Assembly (NCBI GenBank): GCA_030045175.1
Contig: JASIBM010000424.1
Location: 1 to 13,436, forward strand
Length of the DNA: 13,436 nt
Origin: Streptosporangiaceae bacterium
Lineage (GTDB): Bacteria; Actinomycetota; Actinomycetes; Streptosporangiales; Streptosporangiaceae
Reading direction: 5' to 3'
Shown here: one piece after another, positions 6,644 to 13,436 of the stretch
Position numbering within the stretch: the first letter of the stretch is position 1
Layout of the letters: each line of letters starts with the position of its first letter
Position numbers and translations under genes: made by a program
The notes under the pieces: generated by a model
The model's input: only the letters and a program-made list of their open reading frames with translations
What the model was told of the DNA's origin: nothing
Database searches by the model: none

Positions 6644-6718
6644 GCGAACGGTCTTGGCGGACGGATCCACGCTCGCGCGTCACGCTCCCGACTCGCTACC
6701 CGTCCCGCTACCGTTCGC
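6644..6718. promoter_or_regulatory. Divergent promoter region with inverted and direct repeats
   Basis: This lies between the peptide operon and the sulfotransferase gene. GCGAACGGT (6644-6652) and ACCGTTCGC (6710-6718) form a perfect 9-bp inverted repeat separated by 57 nt, one arm next to the peptide ribosome site. CGCTACC is repeated directly at 6694-6700 and 6706-6712. Both are candidate operator elements for divergent control of peptide and sulfotransferase genes. I see no convincing -10/-35 pair, so the promoter positions are unknown. Confidence 0.4.
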
Positions 6719-6765
6719 CCGCACCGGGCGTGCGCGCGGCGGCCCGGCCATGCGAGGCTCCGCCC

Positions 6766-8106
6766 ATGCGACTCACGCAAGCCCCTGACGCCCCGAACCT
6801 CGCACCGGTCTTCATCCTGAGCGCGAGCCGGTCTGGTTCCACGCTGCTGCGGTTCATCTTGGACAGCCATCCAGATTTCGCGTGCCCGCCCGAGACCGGC
6901 GTCTCTGGCGCGTGCGCCATGTTCGCCCGCTTGTGGGGCACGCTGGAACACGGAGGATCCGGCGAGCGCTGGATGCCAGGCGACGAGGTCGTGCTGTCGG
7001 CCGCCGCCGCGGCGGCGATACGCACGGCGGTCGACCAGGCTTTCTCTGGCTACCTGCACAGGACTGCCAAGGTCAGGTGGTGTGACAAGTCACTGGAGGC
7101 TTACGAGTTCGCCGACATCGTCAGGCAGGTCTACCCTGAGGCGAAGTTCATCCTGCTCACCAGGCACGTCATGGATGTGGTCGCCTCGGGCGTCGAGTCC
7201 TGCCCATGGGGACTGCACCGTTTCGGGTTCGATCCCTTCGTCACCCAGTACCCGGGCAACAGCGTTTCCGCGATCGGCGCTTACTGGCTTACCTGCGTGC
7301 ACGCGAGCCTGGATTTCGCCGAGAAGCACCCCGCCGCCTGCCACCAGGTGCGCTACGAGGATCTCGTCACCGCGCCCGATGAGATCATCTCGGCGATCTT
7401 CAGCTTCCTCGGCGTTGACCAGGTGCCGGGGATCGCGGAAGCATGCTTTTCTACTCCCCACGATCAAGATGGGCCAGGTGACGAGAAGATCTGGTTCACC
7501 AGCGGCATCAAAGCCGACTCCATGGGGCGCGGGGTCGTCGTGCCGGCGGCGGCGCTGGTGCCGCCGCTCAGGAAGCCCATCAACGACGTGCTTGCCAGGC
7601 TCGGCTACCGGATCGTCGACGAGAAGTGGAACGCGGCCATCGGCCGGGTGGATCCCAGGGCCGGTCAATCGCCGTCATCGGCCCGCGGCGATGACGTCAA
7701 CGGGCTCGGTACTGCCATGAGCGCCATCAGGTCACAGATCGAGTCCCGGCGGCCCGCGGAGCTCGCCGATATCGCCTTCCGCTGGCCCACGGTGGCGGGC
7801 ACTACCGTCGGGATCATCGTCGAGGCGGCCAGCGGGCAGTACGAGGAGTTCCGATGGCAGTTCCCCGGCGCTACGCCGGAGGACGAGGAGCACCAGGACA
7901 TACCGAGGTTCATAGCCGGCCCGGATGCCTGGATGTCGGTGCTTGAGGGGCGGTCGAACCTGGTGTCCGAGATCACCGGTAGCCGTCTGCGGTGCATCAA
8001 CCCCAAGAATCCCGAGCGGCTCAGGTCTGACGAGATTCACGCGATCGGGGCCCTGCTCGGGGTGGCCCGCATGCCGGTAGCCCGACGCGAACCGGTCCAC
8101 CCGTAA
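6766..8106 (+). CDS. PAPS-dependent sulfotransferase with C-terminal SCP2-like domain
   Basis: A 446-residue protein. Residues 14-295 form a sulfotransferase domain: the 5'-phosphosulfate loop SASRSGSTLLR at 19-29, a 3'-phosphate segment in LLTRHVMDVVASGVES, and RYEDLVTAPDE in the usual place before the last helix. Such enzymes move sulfate from PAPS to a hydroxyl or amine acceptor in the cytoplasm. After a low-complexity linker, residues about 310-446 look like a small alpha/beta domain with IAGPDAWMSVLEGRSN and SGRLRV-like ITGSRLRCI, reminiscent of SCP2 sterol-carrier domains; this second assignment is tentative. I prefer the ATG at 6766 (GAGG at 6754-6757) to the GTG at 6730. It is divergent from the Cys-rich peptide operon. 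It may modify that peptide, perhaps on Tyr, or a small molecule or lipid; nothing in the sequence decides this. Confidence 0.85.
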   Translation: MRLTQAPDAPNLAPVFILSASRSGSTLLRFILDSHPDFACPPETGVSGACAMFARLWGTLEHGGSGERWMPGDEVVLSAAAAAAIRTAVDQAFSGYLHRTAKVRWCDKSLEAYEFADIVRQVYPEAKFILLTRHVMDVVASGVESCPWGLHRFGFDPFVTQYPGNSVSAIGAYWLTCVHASLDFAEKHPAACHQVRYEDLVTAPDEIISAIFSFLGVDQVPGIAEACFSTPHDQDGPGDEKIWFTSGIKADSMGRGVVVPAAALVPPLRKPINDVLARLGYRIVDEKWNAAIGRVDPRAGQSPSSARGDDVNGLGTAMSAIRSQIESRRPAELADIAFRWPTVAGTTVGIIVEAASGQYEEFRWQFPGATPEDEEHQDIPRFIAGPDAWMSVLEGRSNLVSEITGSRLRCINPKNPERLRSDEIHAIGALLGVARMPVARREPVHP

Positions 8107-8123
8107 GCCCGCCGGGCCGGGCT
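8106..8123. terminator. Weak hairpin between convergent genes
   Basis: AGCCCG (8106-8111) and CGGGCT (8118-8123) pair across a 6-nt loop right at the sulfotransferase stop, inside the 47-nt gap to the convergent SARP gene. There is no T run, so its role as a bidirectional terminator is a guess from position. Confidence 0.3.
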
Positions 8124-8153
8124 GCTTCGCGCCCCCGCCCTGGCCGCCTCCGC

Positions 8154-8969
8154 TCAACCAAGGCGCGGCTGTTGCCGTTCGGCCGCGGTGTCAAATGGCG
8201 CGGCGCGCGGCTGCCCTTGCAGGCTGCTGTCGGCGACCAGAATGCGCTGATGCAACTGGCGAAGCTCGGGACCTGGCTCCAGGCCGAGTTCGGCCACCAT
8301 GAGCCGGTGCCCGTCGCGGTAGAGCTTCAGCGCGTCGGCTCGGCACCCCAGCCGGTAAAGGGCCAGCATCATCAGCCCGCGCAGCCTCTCCCTGCACGGG
8401 TGCGTGACGAGGCCCGCTGACAATTCCGCCGCCACCACCTCAGGCCGCCCGAGGGAGAGGTCCGCCTCCGCCTTAGCCTCGACCGCTAGCAGGCGGAGTT
8501 CTTCCAGCGCCGCGGCCGCGGCCCGGATAACCAGCGAGCTGACATCGGCGAATGCCGGTCCCCGCCACAATGCGAGCGCACTGGCGAATGCCTCGGAGGC
8601 CGTGTCCGGCTGCCCGGATCCGCCCGCCGACCGGGCCCTGGTGGTGAGGCTCTCGAACTCCGCGAGGTCAAGCTCTGCGCCTTGACAGGAAAGGACGTAC
8701 CCAGGCGCCGTGGTCACCAGCGGGCCGCGGGGATGCGTCGTTGGCTGCCCGAACGCCTGGCGTAGCGCGGACACGTAGGCATGGATCTTGGCGCGGGCCG
8801 TCACCGGCGGGCTGGTGTCCCACAGCGCGTCCACCAGGCGATCCACGGGCACCACTTTGTCGTGGTCGAGAGCGAGCGCCGCCAGCAGCGCTCGCTGGCG
8901 CTGCCCGGCCAGCCGGATCAGCCGGCCGTCCAGTTCGGCTTCGACAGGTCCAAGCACCCTGACTCGCAT
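8154..8969 (-). CDS. SARP-family transcriptional activator (OmpR-type DNA binding plus BTAD)
   Basis: A 271-residue stand-alone regulator of the AfsR/DnrI/RedD type. Residues 1-95 form the OmpR-like winged helix (MRVRVLGPVEAEL, VVPVDRLVDALW, ARAKIHAYVSALRQ, TTAPGYVL). Residues about 100-247 are the bacterial transcriptional activation domain with helical repeats (LDLAEFESL, ALALWRGPAFADV, LYRLGCRADALKLYRDGHRLMVAELGLEPGPELRQLHQRIL). The ATG at 8969 has GGAGG 5 nt upstream; the open extension to 9086 crosses the divergent promoter and is rejected. SARPs normally activate secondary-metabolite clusters by binding direct repeats upstream of target promoters. It is convergent with the sulfotransferase and divergent from the STAND gene, so it is a candidate activator of the peptide operon. 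Its target is inferred. Confidence 0.93.
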   Translation of the reverse strand: MRVRVLGPVEAELDGRLIRLAGQRQRALLAALALDHDKVVPVDRLVDALWDTSPPVTARAKIHAYVSALRQAFGQPTTHPRGPLVTTAPGYVLSCQGAELDLAEFESLTTRARSAGGSGQPDTASEAFASALALWRGPAFADVSSLVIRAAAAALEELRLLAVEAKAEADLSLGRPEVVAAELSAGLVTHPCRERLRGLMMLALYRLGCRADALKLYRDGHRLMVAELGLEPGPELRQLHQRILVADSSLQGQPRAAPFDTAAERQQPRLG

Positions 8970-9064
8970 GTGATCCTCCGTGCCAGACCGACGAGTCGTA
9001 GCCCATTGCGGCGCTATGTCTACTCTGCGCCGACGGCCACCGTTGTCATCGTGGTTGCGACCAA

Positions 9065-9117
9065 ACGACCACCAGAAGACGACCACCGGACCAATGGCTT
9101 CCCGGCAAGCGCCATTG
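9065..9117. promoter_or_regulatory. Repeats in the SARP/STAND divergent intergenic region
   Basis: The 218-nt gap between the two divergent regulator starts holds a 7-bp perfect inverted repeat, CAATGGC (9092-9098) and GCCATTG (9111-9117), with a 12-nt spacer. It also holds a 9-bp direct repeat, ACGACCACC, at 9065-9073 and 9079-9087. A further CCATTG copy lies at 9003-9008. These are candidate operators for auto- or cross-regulation. The 14-nt step differs from the 11-nt step usual for SARP boxes, so the binding protein is left open. Confidence 0.35.
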
Positions 9118-9187
9118 TGCGCGTATTGGTAAGCGTGTGGTCGTCGCCCGCCGATACAGTGGTCGCAGTCGGTCGCTGGGAGCGAGC

Positions 9188-11824
9188 GTGGTATCGGCGG
9201 ATGGCGTCGGCGGCCTGGGCGTGACGTTGCGTCGGCTGCGCCGCGAGCGTGGCCTGTCTCAGCGAGATCTGCTGCGGCCGTTGGGCCTGGCCTCGCATAG
9301 CGTGATCGTGGACTGGGAGGCCGGGCGCCGGATCCCGCCCCTGGACGTCCTCTGGGCTTATGAACGCCACTTCGGGTTGCCGCCGGGCGAGTTGCTGGCG
9401 TTGCGCGAGCAGGCCCTCGCCGAGCGCGCCGCAGCGGGGGCCGATCGCTTGGGCCCGGTGTCGGCGGTGCCGCAGGTGCGGTATTCGCTGCCAGCGGACA
9501 CGGCGGCGTTCACCGGCCGGGACGATGAGCTGGACCGGATCACTGCTGCGCTGGCGGGGGCTGGCGGCGTGGTGGCGGTCTGTGCGATCGATGGGATGCC
9601 CGGGGTGGGCAAGACCGCGCTCGCGGTCCACGTAGCACATGTGCTGGCGGAGGAGTTCCGGGACCGGCAGCTGTTCATCGACCTGCACGCCCACACCCCC
9701 GGCCATGGCCCGGTCGCGGCTGAGGATGCGCTGGCCGGGCTGCTGGCCGCGACCGGGGTGGATCCGAGGTTCCTGCCCGGTGATCTTGCCGGCCGGGCGG
9801 CGCTGTGGCGGGACAAGATGGCCACGCAGCGGGCGGTGCTTGTGCTGGACAACGCGGCGGGCAGCGGTCAGGTGGCTCCGCTGCTGCCCGGAGGCGGCGG
9901 TCACCTGGTGCTGGTGACCAGCCGCCGGCACCTGGGCGACTTGCCCGGCGCGGTAATCCCCGTGCTGCTTGATGTCCTGACGCCATCGGCGGCGGCGGAC
10001 ATGTTCGCCCGGCTGGCTCCCCGGGCCGCTGGGGACCGCGACGGGGTCACGGAGGTCGTGACTCTGGCCGGGTGCTTGCCGCTGGCGATCTCGCTGCTGG
10101 CCCGTGTGTTCGTCCGGCACCCGTCGTGGACACTGGCGAACCTGGCGGCCGAGACGCGGGCCGGGGTGCTGGCCATCGCGGCGGAGAACGACAGCGTCGC
10201 GGCCGCTTTCGAGGTGTCCTACCGGCACCTGGACCCAGATCAGCGGCGGCTGTTCCGGCTGCTTGGCGTGCATCCTGGCACGACTATCGACGGTCACGCG
10301 GCGGCGGCGCTTGCCGGGATCCGGCGCGAGGAAGTGGCCGGGCAGCTCGATGGGCTGCACCAGGAGGGGCTCGTGATTGAGGCCGGGTACCGCTGGTACG
10401 GGATGCATGACCTGCTCCGCCGATACGCCCGCGACCTCGCCGCGGCCGACGAGCTCGCGGAGAGCGAGCAGGCGCTGGGCCGACTGCTGGACTACTACCA
10501 GCACGCCGCCGTCCTGGCCGACAGGCGCCTGGCTAGCCAGGCCCGGCCTGGCCCTGCCCCGGCCACCCCGGCAGAGTTCGAGATCCCGCGAATTGAAGAC
10601 GCCGACGAGGCGCTGGCCTGGGCCCGCGCGAATCGCGCGAACCTGCTCGCCAGCCTGGACCTGGCCGCCCGCACTGGCCAGCACGCCCGGGTGATTGGCC
10701 TGACCGCTGGACTGGCTGCTCTGCTCAGGCATGATGGCCCCTGGGCCGAAGCGGCCGCCCGTCACGCCGCCGCTGCCGGAGCCGCGCGCCATCTTGGTGA
10801 TCGGCTCGGCGAGGCGAACGCCCTGCACAACCTCGGGAACGCCCGGCAGATGACGGGTGACTACCCGGGCTCGGCCCAGGTTCTAGAGCAGGCCCTGGGC
10901 ATCTACCGTGACCTCGGTGACCGGCTTGGCGAGGCCAACGCCTTCACTAACCTCGGGGTCGCGCGGCGGCTGACCAGTGACTACCCGGGCGCGGCCAGGC
11001 TATTGGAGCAGGCCCTGGGCATCTACCGTGACCTCGGTGACCGGCTCGGCGAAGCGATCGCCCTGCACACCCTCGGGACCGTGCGGCAGATGACGGGTGA
11101 TTACGCGGGTATGGCCCAGGTTCTGGAGCAGGCACTGGGCATCTTCCGCGACATCGGCAACCGGCTTGGCGAGGCCAACGGCCTCTATAACCTCGGGGTC
11201 GCGCGGCGGCTGACCGGTGACTACCCGGGCGCGGCCAGGCTATTGGAGCAGGCCCTGGGCATCTACCGCGACATCGGCAACCGGCTCGGCGAGGCGAACG
11301 GCATCCATGAACTCGGGACCGTGCGGTACCTGACCGGTGACTACCCGGGCGCGGCCAGGCTATTGGAGCAGGCCCTGGGCATCTACCGTGACATCGGCAT
11401 CCGGCATCCAGAGGCAAACGCTCTGAACACCCTCGGGAGCGTGCGGCTGCTGACAGGTGACTACCCGGGTGCGGCCCAGGCCCTAACGCAGGCCCTGGGC
11501 ATCTACCGCGACCTCGGCAACCAGCAGGGTCAAGCCGAGTCGCTCAATGAGCAAGGAAGGCTGCACCGGGCTCTTGGTGACCTCGCCCTCGCTCAGGAAT
11601 GCCACCAGGAGGCCCTGAACCTGGCCCGCCTGATCGGCAGCGCCAATGACGAGGCCTGGGCGCTGGTCGGCCTGGGCCGCTGCGCCATCGCCGCCGGCCA
11701 CGCCGCCCAGGCCGAGATCCCGCTGCGGCAGGCGTACGAGATATTCCAGCGGATCGGCGCCGCCGAGGCCGGGAATGTCCTAGCCGAACTGGACGCCCTG
11801 ACCCGCCCAGAATCCACGAGATGA
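9188..11824 (+). CDS. XRE-HTH / NB-ARC / TPR STAND-family regulator
   Basis: An 878-residue signal-transduction ATPase. Residues 8-70 form an XRE-type helix-turn-helix (LRRLRRERGLSQRDLL, then VDWEAGRRIPPLDVL). The NB-ARC-like domain has a P-loop GMPGVGKTA at 136-144, Walker B AVLVLDNA at 216-223, LVTSRR at 242-247 and the GLPL-like CLPLAIS at 296-302. A helical winged segment follows to about 430 (GMHDLLRRYARDLA). From about residue 538 to 857 there are eight 40-residue TPR units. I prefer the GTG at 9188 because GGGAG lies 5 nt upstream; GTG at 9137 is the alternative. STAND proteins use ligand binding at the repeats to switch ATP-driven oligomerisation; here the HTH suggests transcription control. 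It is divergent from the SARP gene. A defence role (NLR-like) is possible, but no effector domain is seen. Confidence 0.9.
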   Translation: MVSADGVGGLGVTLRRLRRERGLSQRDLLRPLGLASHSVIVDWEAGRRIPPLDVLWAYERHFGLPPGELLALREQALAERAAAGADRLGPVSAVPQVRYSLPADTAAFTGRDDELDRITAALAGAGGVVAVCAIDGMPGVGKTALAVHVAHVLAEEFRDRQLFIDLHAHTPGHGPVAAEDALAGLLAATGVDPRFLPGDLAGRAALWRDKMATQRAVLVLDNAAGSGQVAPLLPGGGGHLVLVTSRRHLGDLPGAVIPVLLDVLTPSAAADMFARLAPRAAGDRDGVTEVVTLAGCLPLAISLLARVFVRHPSWTLANLAAETRAGVLAIAAENDSVAAAFEVSYRHLDPDQRRLFRLLGVHPGTTIDGHAAAALAGIRREEVAGQLDGLHQEGLVIEAGYRWYGMHDLLRRYARDLAAADELAESEQALGRLLDYYQHAAVLADRRLASQARPGPAPATPAEFEIPRIEDADEALAWARANRANLLASLDLAARTGQHARVIGLTAGLAALLRHDGPWAEAAARHAAAAGAARHLGDRLGEANALHNLGNARQMTGDYPGSAQVLEQALGIYRDLGDRLGEANAFTNLGVARRLTSDYPGAARLLEQALGIYRDLGDRLGEAIALHTLGTVRQMTGDYAGMAQVLEQALGIFRDIGNRLGEANGLYNLGVARRLTGDYPGAARLLEQALGIYRDIGNRLGEANGIHELGTVRYLTGDYPGAARLLEQALGIYRDIGIRHPEANALNTLGSVRLLTGDYPGAAQALTQALGIYRDLGNQQGQAESLNEQGRLHRALGDLALAQECHQEALNLARLIGSANDEAWALVGLGRCAIAAGHAAQAEIPLRQAYEIFQRIGAAEAGNVLAELDALTRPESTR
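10799..11758 (+). repeat. 120-bp tandem repeats encoding eight TPR units
   Basis: Eight 40-codon units run in phase from 10799; the first six (10799-11518) are closely alike and the last two are diverged. Each contains a conserved LG...TGDYPGAA...LEQALGIYRD pattern. A 48-nt stretch beginning CTACCCGGGCGCGGCCAGGC is identical at 10981, 11221 and 11341. Units 1 and 3 resemble each other (RQMTGDY), as do units 2 and 4 (RRLTxDYPGAARLLEQ), indicating a 240-bp A-B-A-B duplication. The near identity implies recent expansion or gene conversion. Confidence 0.9.
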
Positions 11825-11855
11825 GCTGGGCATCGCGTCCGCGTCAACCGCGCGG

Positions 11856-12569
11856 CTAATCGGAATCCAGGCCGTGCTCGATGGCGTACCTGACTAGGTC
11901 GACGCGGTTGTGCAGGTGCAGCTTGTTCAGCGTGTTCTGCACGTGGTTCTGCACGGTCCGGTGCGACAACACCAGGCGCTCGGCGATCTGCCGGTAGGAC
12001 AGGCCGGTGCCGACCATGCGCAAGATCTCGACCTCCCGGTCGGTGAGGCCGGGCGCGTCGGAGGCCGGGTTCGCGGCTAGCCGGCGGAACTCCCCGAGCA
12101 CCAGGCCGGCCAGGCCGGGGGAGAACACGGCGTCGCCGTCGGCCGTCCGCCGTACCGCGTCGAGCAACTCGGCCCGGCTCGCCGACTTGACGATGTAACC
12201 GGCGGCTCCGGCCTTGACGGCGTCGAGCACGTCCTGATGCTCGCCGCTAGCGGACAAGATGAGCACCCGGACACCCGAGTGGGCGGCGACCAGGCCGCGC
12301 GTCAGCTCGACGCCGGACAGGTCTGGCAGTTGCAGGTCGAGCACGACAACGTCGGGTCGCACCGAGCCCGCGATGCGCAGCGCCTTGGCGCCCTCGCCGA
12401 TGGTCGCGACGACGTCGAAGCCCGCCTCGGCTAGGTCCCGGCCCACGGCCTCACGCCACATCGGATGGTCATCCACGACCATGACCCGCACGGCCGGGGC
12501 CTTGGCTGGGGCGCTGGCACCTTGATCGTCCGCACCTGGGGCGGCTGCGGTCGCTGGCGGCGTGGGCAC
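11856..12569 (-). CDS. NarL/LuxR-type response regulator
   Basis: A 237-residue two-component regulator. After a Pro/Ala-rich N-terminal tail, the receiver domain covers residues 27-145, with acidic pair Asp33-Asp34 in VVDDHP, phospho-acceptor Asp78 in VVVLDLQLPD, switch Ser106 and conserved Lys128 in YIVKSAS. The LuxR-type helix-turn-helix is at about 173-232 (LTDREVEILRMVGTGLSYRQIAERL, SHRTVQNHV). All key phosphorylation residues are present. I chose the GTG at 12569, with AAGGTG about 5 nt upstream. No histidine kinase is in the window, so the partner is unknown. It lies 51 nt downstream of the GNAT gene on the same strand and may share its transcript. It converges on the STAND gene with 31 nt between stops. 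Confidence 0.92.
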   Translation of the reverse strand: MPTPPATAAAPGADDQGASAPAKAPAVRVMVVDDHPMWREAVGRDLAEAGFDVVATIGEGAKALRIAGSVRPDVVVLDLQLPDLSGVELTRGLVAAHSGVRVLILSASGEHQDVLDAVKAGAAGYIVKSASRAELLDAVRRTADGDAVFSPGLAGLVLGEFRRLAANPASDAPGLTDREVEILRMVGTGLSYRQIAERLVLSHRTVQNHVQNTLNKLHLHNRVDLVRYAIEHGLDSD

Positions 12570-12620
12570 AGCGACACCTTAAGCCGAGCGTGCGGGTGGG
12601 CGGAAGCGCCGTACTCGCCG

Positions 12621-13220
12621 CTACCGCGTGATCGGCTTGCAGAAGATGCAGCACACCTCGCTGGCATGCAACCGCTGCTCAAGCTCGGATTTGACGGCCG
12701 GGGAGTGTCCCTGCGGCGCGGCGATGTTCAGCACGAGGTCGTTCGGTTCCCAGTGCCGCTCGCGCAGCACGTCCAGGCCGTCGAGATCGAGGTGCTGCCG
12801 GTCGCCGTCGGGGATGATCACCATGTACTCGGCCTGCTGGTAGCCGTTCTTGAGGTAGAAATGCTCGACGTAGCCGCCGCCTGAGCCGAGATTGACATTG
12901 CGGTACCCGGCGTCCGCGGCGGCCTGCTCGAACCGGGCGAGCAGAAGCGACCCGAAGCCATGAGCCGTGTGCGCGTCATCCACGGTGATGCCTTCGAGCG
13001 TGGCGCCGTCCTCGCCATCGGGGTGGCCGAACGCCACTCCCGCGAGGGTGCCGTCGATGGTCAGCGCGATCGCCAGCTCGGGGTGGGCAGCGAAGTCGGC
13101 CAGCAGGGCGTCCGCACCGGACTGGCCGAGGAACTCTGCCGCCAGCTCCGCTGCGGCCGCTAGCTGCCCTGGCGTCACGCGGGAGCAACCAGCGGCCGTC
13201 ACGCCGCCAGCGTACGCCAC
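12621..13220 (-). CDS. GNAT-family N-acetyltransferase with Cys-rich tail
   Basis: A 199-residue acetyl-CoA-dependent transferase. It shows the GNAT core order: an N-terminal helix region (LAAAAELAAEFLG), a beta hairpin (LAIALTIDGTLAGVAFGHP), the acceptor strand LEGITVDDAHTAHGFGSLLL containing an acetyl-CoA loop of the Q/RxxGxG/A type in the variant form HTAHGFG, and the late NVNLGSGGGYVEHFYLKNGYQ segment. The final residues read EVCCIFCKPITR with Cys190, Cys191 and Cys194, not typical of the family. I chose the GTG at 13220 because GGGGGAGG lies 7 nt upstream; the longer frame to 13352 would begin inside the AT-rich region with the DnaA-box sequence. The substrate is unknown. It is upstream of the response regulator on the same strand. 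Confidence 0.82.
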   Translation of the reverse strand: MAYAGGVTAAGCSRVTPGQLAAAAELAAEFLGQSGADALLADFAAHPELAIALTIDGTLAGVAFGHPDGEDGATLEGITVDDAHTAHGFGSLLLARFEQAAADAGYRNVNLGSGGGYVEHFYLKNGYQQAEYMVIIPDGDRQHLDLDGLDVLRERHWEPNDLVLNIAAPQGHSPAVKSELEQRLHASEVCCIFCKPITR

Positions 13221-13315
13221 AGGCCGGCCTCCCCCGGGGAGACTGGCCGAGTGGTGACCGCACCCTGCCTGCGGCGACGGCAGCACCAACTCGCGTGTCA
13301 CGGAAGCGGTGAGCT

Positions 13316-13384
13316 GTGCATAACCGCTGGTTATCCACAGGTTATAGAACACGGGATCTAATTGTCAGCGCGCCTCGATACTAT
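13316..13384. promoter_or_regulatory. AT-rich intergenic stretch with a perfect DnaA-box sequence
   Basis: TTATCCACA occurs at 13331-13339. GGTTAT occurs at 13329-13334 and 13340-13345, and the first copy pairs with ATAACC at 13320-13325 as an inverted repeat with a 3-nt loop. Further right, TTGTCA (13362-13367) and TACTAT (13379-13384) resemble -35 and -10 hexamers, but their spacing of 11 nt is too short. This lies in the 209-nt gap between the GNAT gene and a rightward gene. A single box is not an origin; a regulator site or a chance match is possible. Confidence 0.35.
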
Positions 13385-13429
13385 GAGCGGGAACAGGACC
13401 ACGCGCACGCATCCCGCTGGAGGCACCCG

Positions 13430-13436
13430 ATGCCGG
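13430..13436 (+). CDS. Start of a rightward gene, cut by the window edge
   Basis: An ATG at 13430 follows GGAGG (13419-13423) with a 6-nt spacer. Only Met-Pro can be read before the window ends, so nothing can be said about the product. The good ribosome site and divergence from the GNAT gene support a real start. Confidence 0.5.

Noticed and set aside
6383..6820. A 145-codon plus-strand frame covering the peptide gene
   Set aside because: The minus-strand peptide has a far better ribosome site, an ordered Cys pattern and fitting neighbours; the plus frame has no recognisable features.
9020..10828. A 602-codon open frame on the minus strand
   Set aside because: It lies opposite the HTH and NB-ARC coding region and has a Gln/Arg/Pro/His-rich product without domains, as expected for an antisense shadow in high-GC DNA.
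10799..11758. CRISPR-like or non-coding tandem repeat
   Set aside because: The period is 120 bp without spacers and stays in frame as 40-residue TPR units.
13316..13384. Replication origin
   Set aside because: Only one perfect DnaA-box sequence is present, with no cluster and no dnaA/dnaN genes nearby.

Overview
The window is very GC-rich, with strong GC preference at third codon positions. It carries a SARP regulator, an XRE/NB-ARC/TPR regulator and many GTG starts with GGAGG-type ribosome binding sites. This points to an actinomycete chromosome (Streptomyces/Streptosporangiales-like); the species cannot be named from the sequence alone.

Layout. At the left edge (3-969, +) lie the 3' part of an amidohydrolase gene and a small basic protein overlapping its end. 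A large secreted protein of unknown function follows (988-2601, -). The centre (2788-6631, -) is a compact operon. In transcription order it encodes a 59-residue peptide with eight cysteines, a MauE-like membrane protein, a MauD/TlpA-like membrane-anchored thioredoxin, a type-1 ABC exporter without a peptidase domain, and a small type I signal peptidase. The last four genes overlap by 4 nt or are 7 nt apart. Divergent from the peptide is a PAPS-type sulfotransferase with an SCP2-like tail (6766-8106, +). It converges on a SARP regulator (8154-8969, -), which is divergent from an XRE/NB-ARC/TPR STAND protein (9188-11824, +) whose TPR region is built of nearly identical 120-bp repeats. At the right edge are an orphan LuxR-type response regulator and a GNAT acetyltransferase (both -), then an intergenic region with a perfect DnaA-box sequence and the first codons of a rightward gene.

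Interpretation. The central operon reads as a production line for a secreted disulfide-rich peptide. The small precursor carries an Ala-Asp-Ala site just before the cysteine-rich core, the exporter would move it out, the dedicated signal peptidase could remove the leader, and the MauE/MauD pair (whose namesakes are needed for the disulfide-rich small subunit of methylamine dehydrogenase) could form up to four disulfides. The sulfotransferase might modify the product or an unrelated substrate, and the SARP and STAND proteins are candidate cluster regulators. No radical SAM, LanM/LanC, YcaO or other classical RiPP enzyme is present. The gene families are recognised from motifs; the pathway is inference, and I do not recognise the peptide as a known family.
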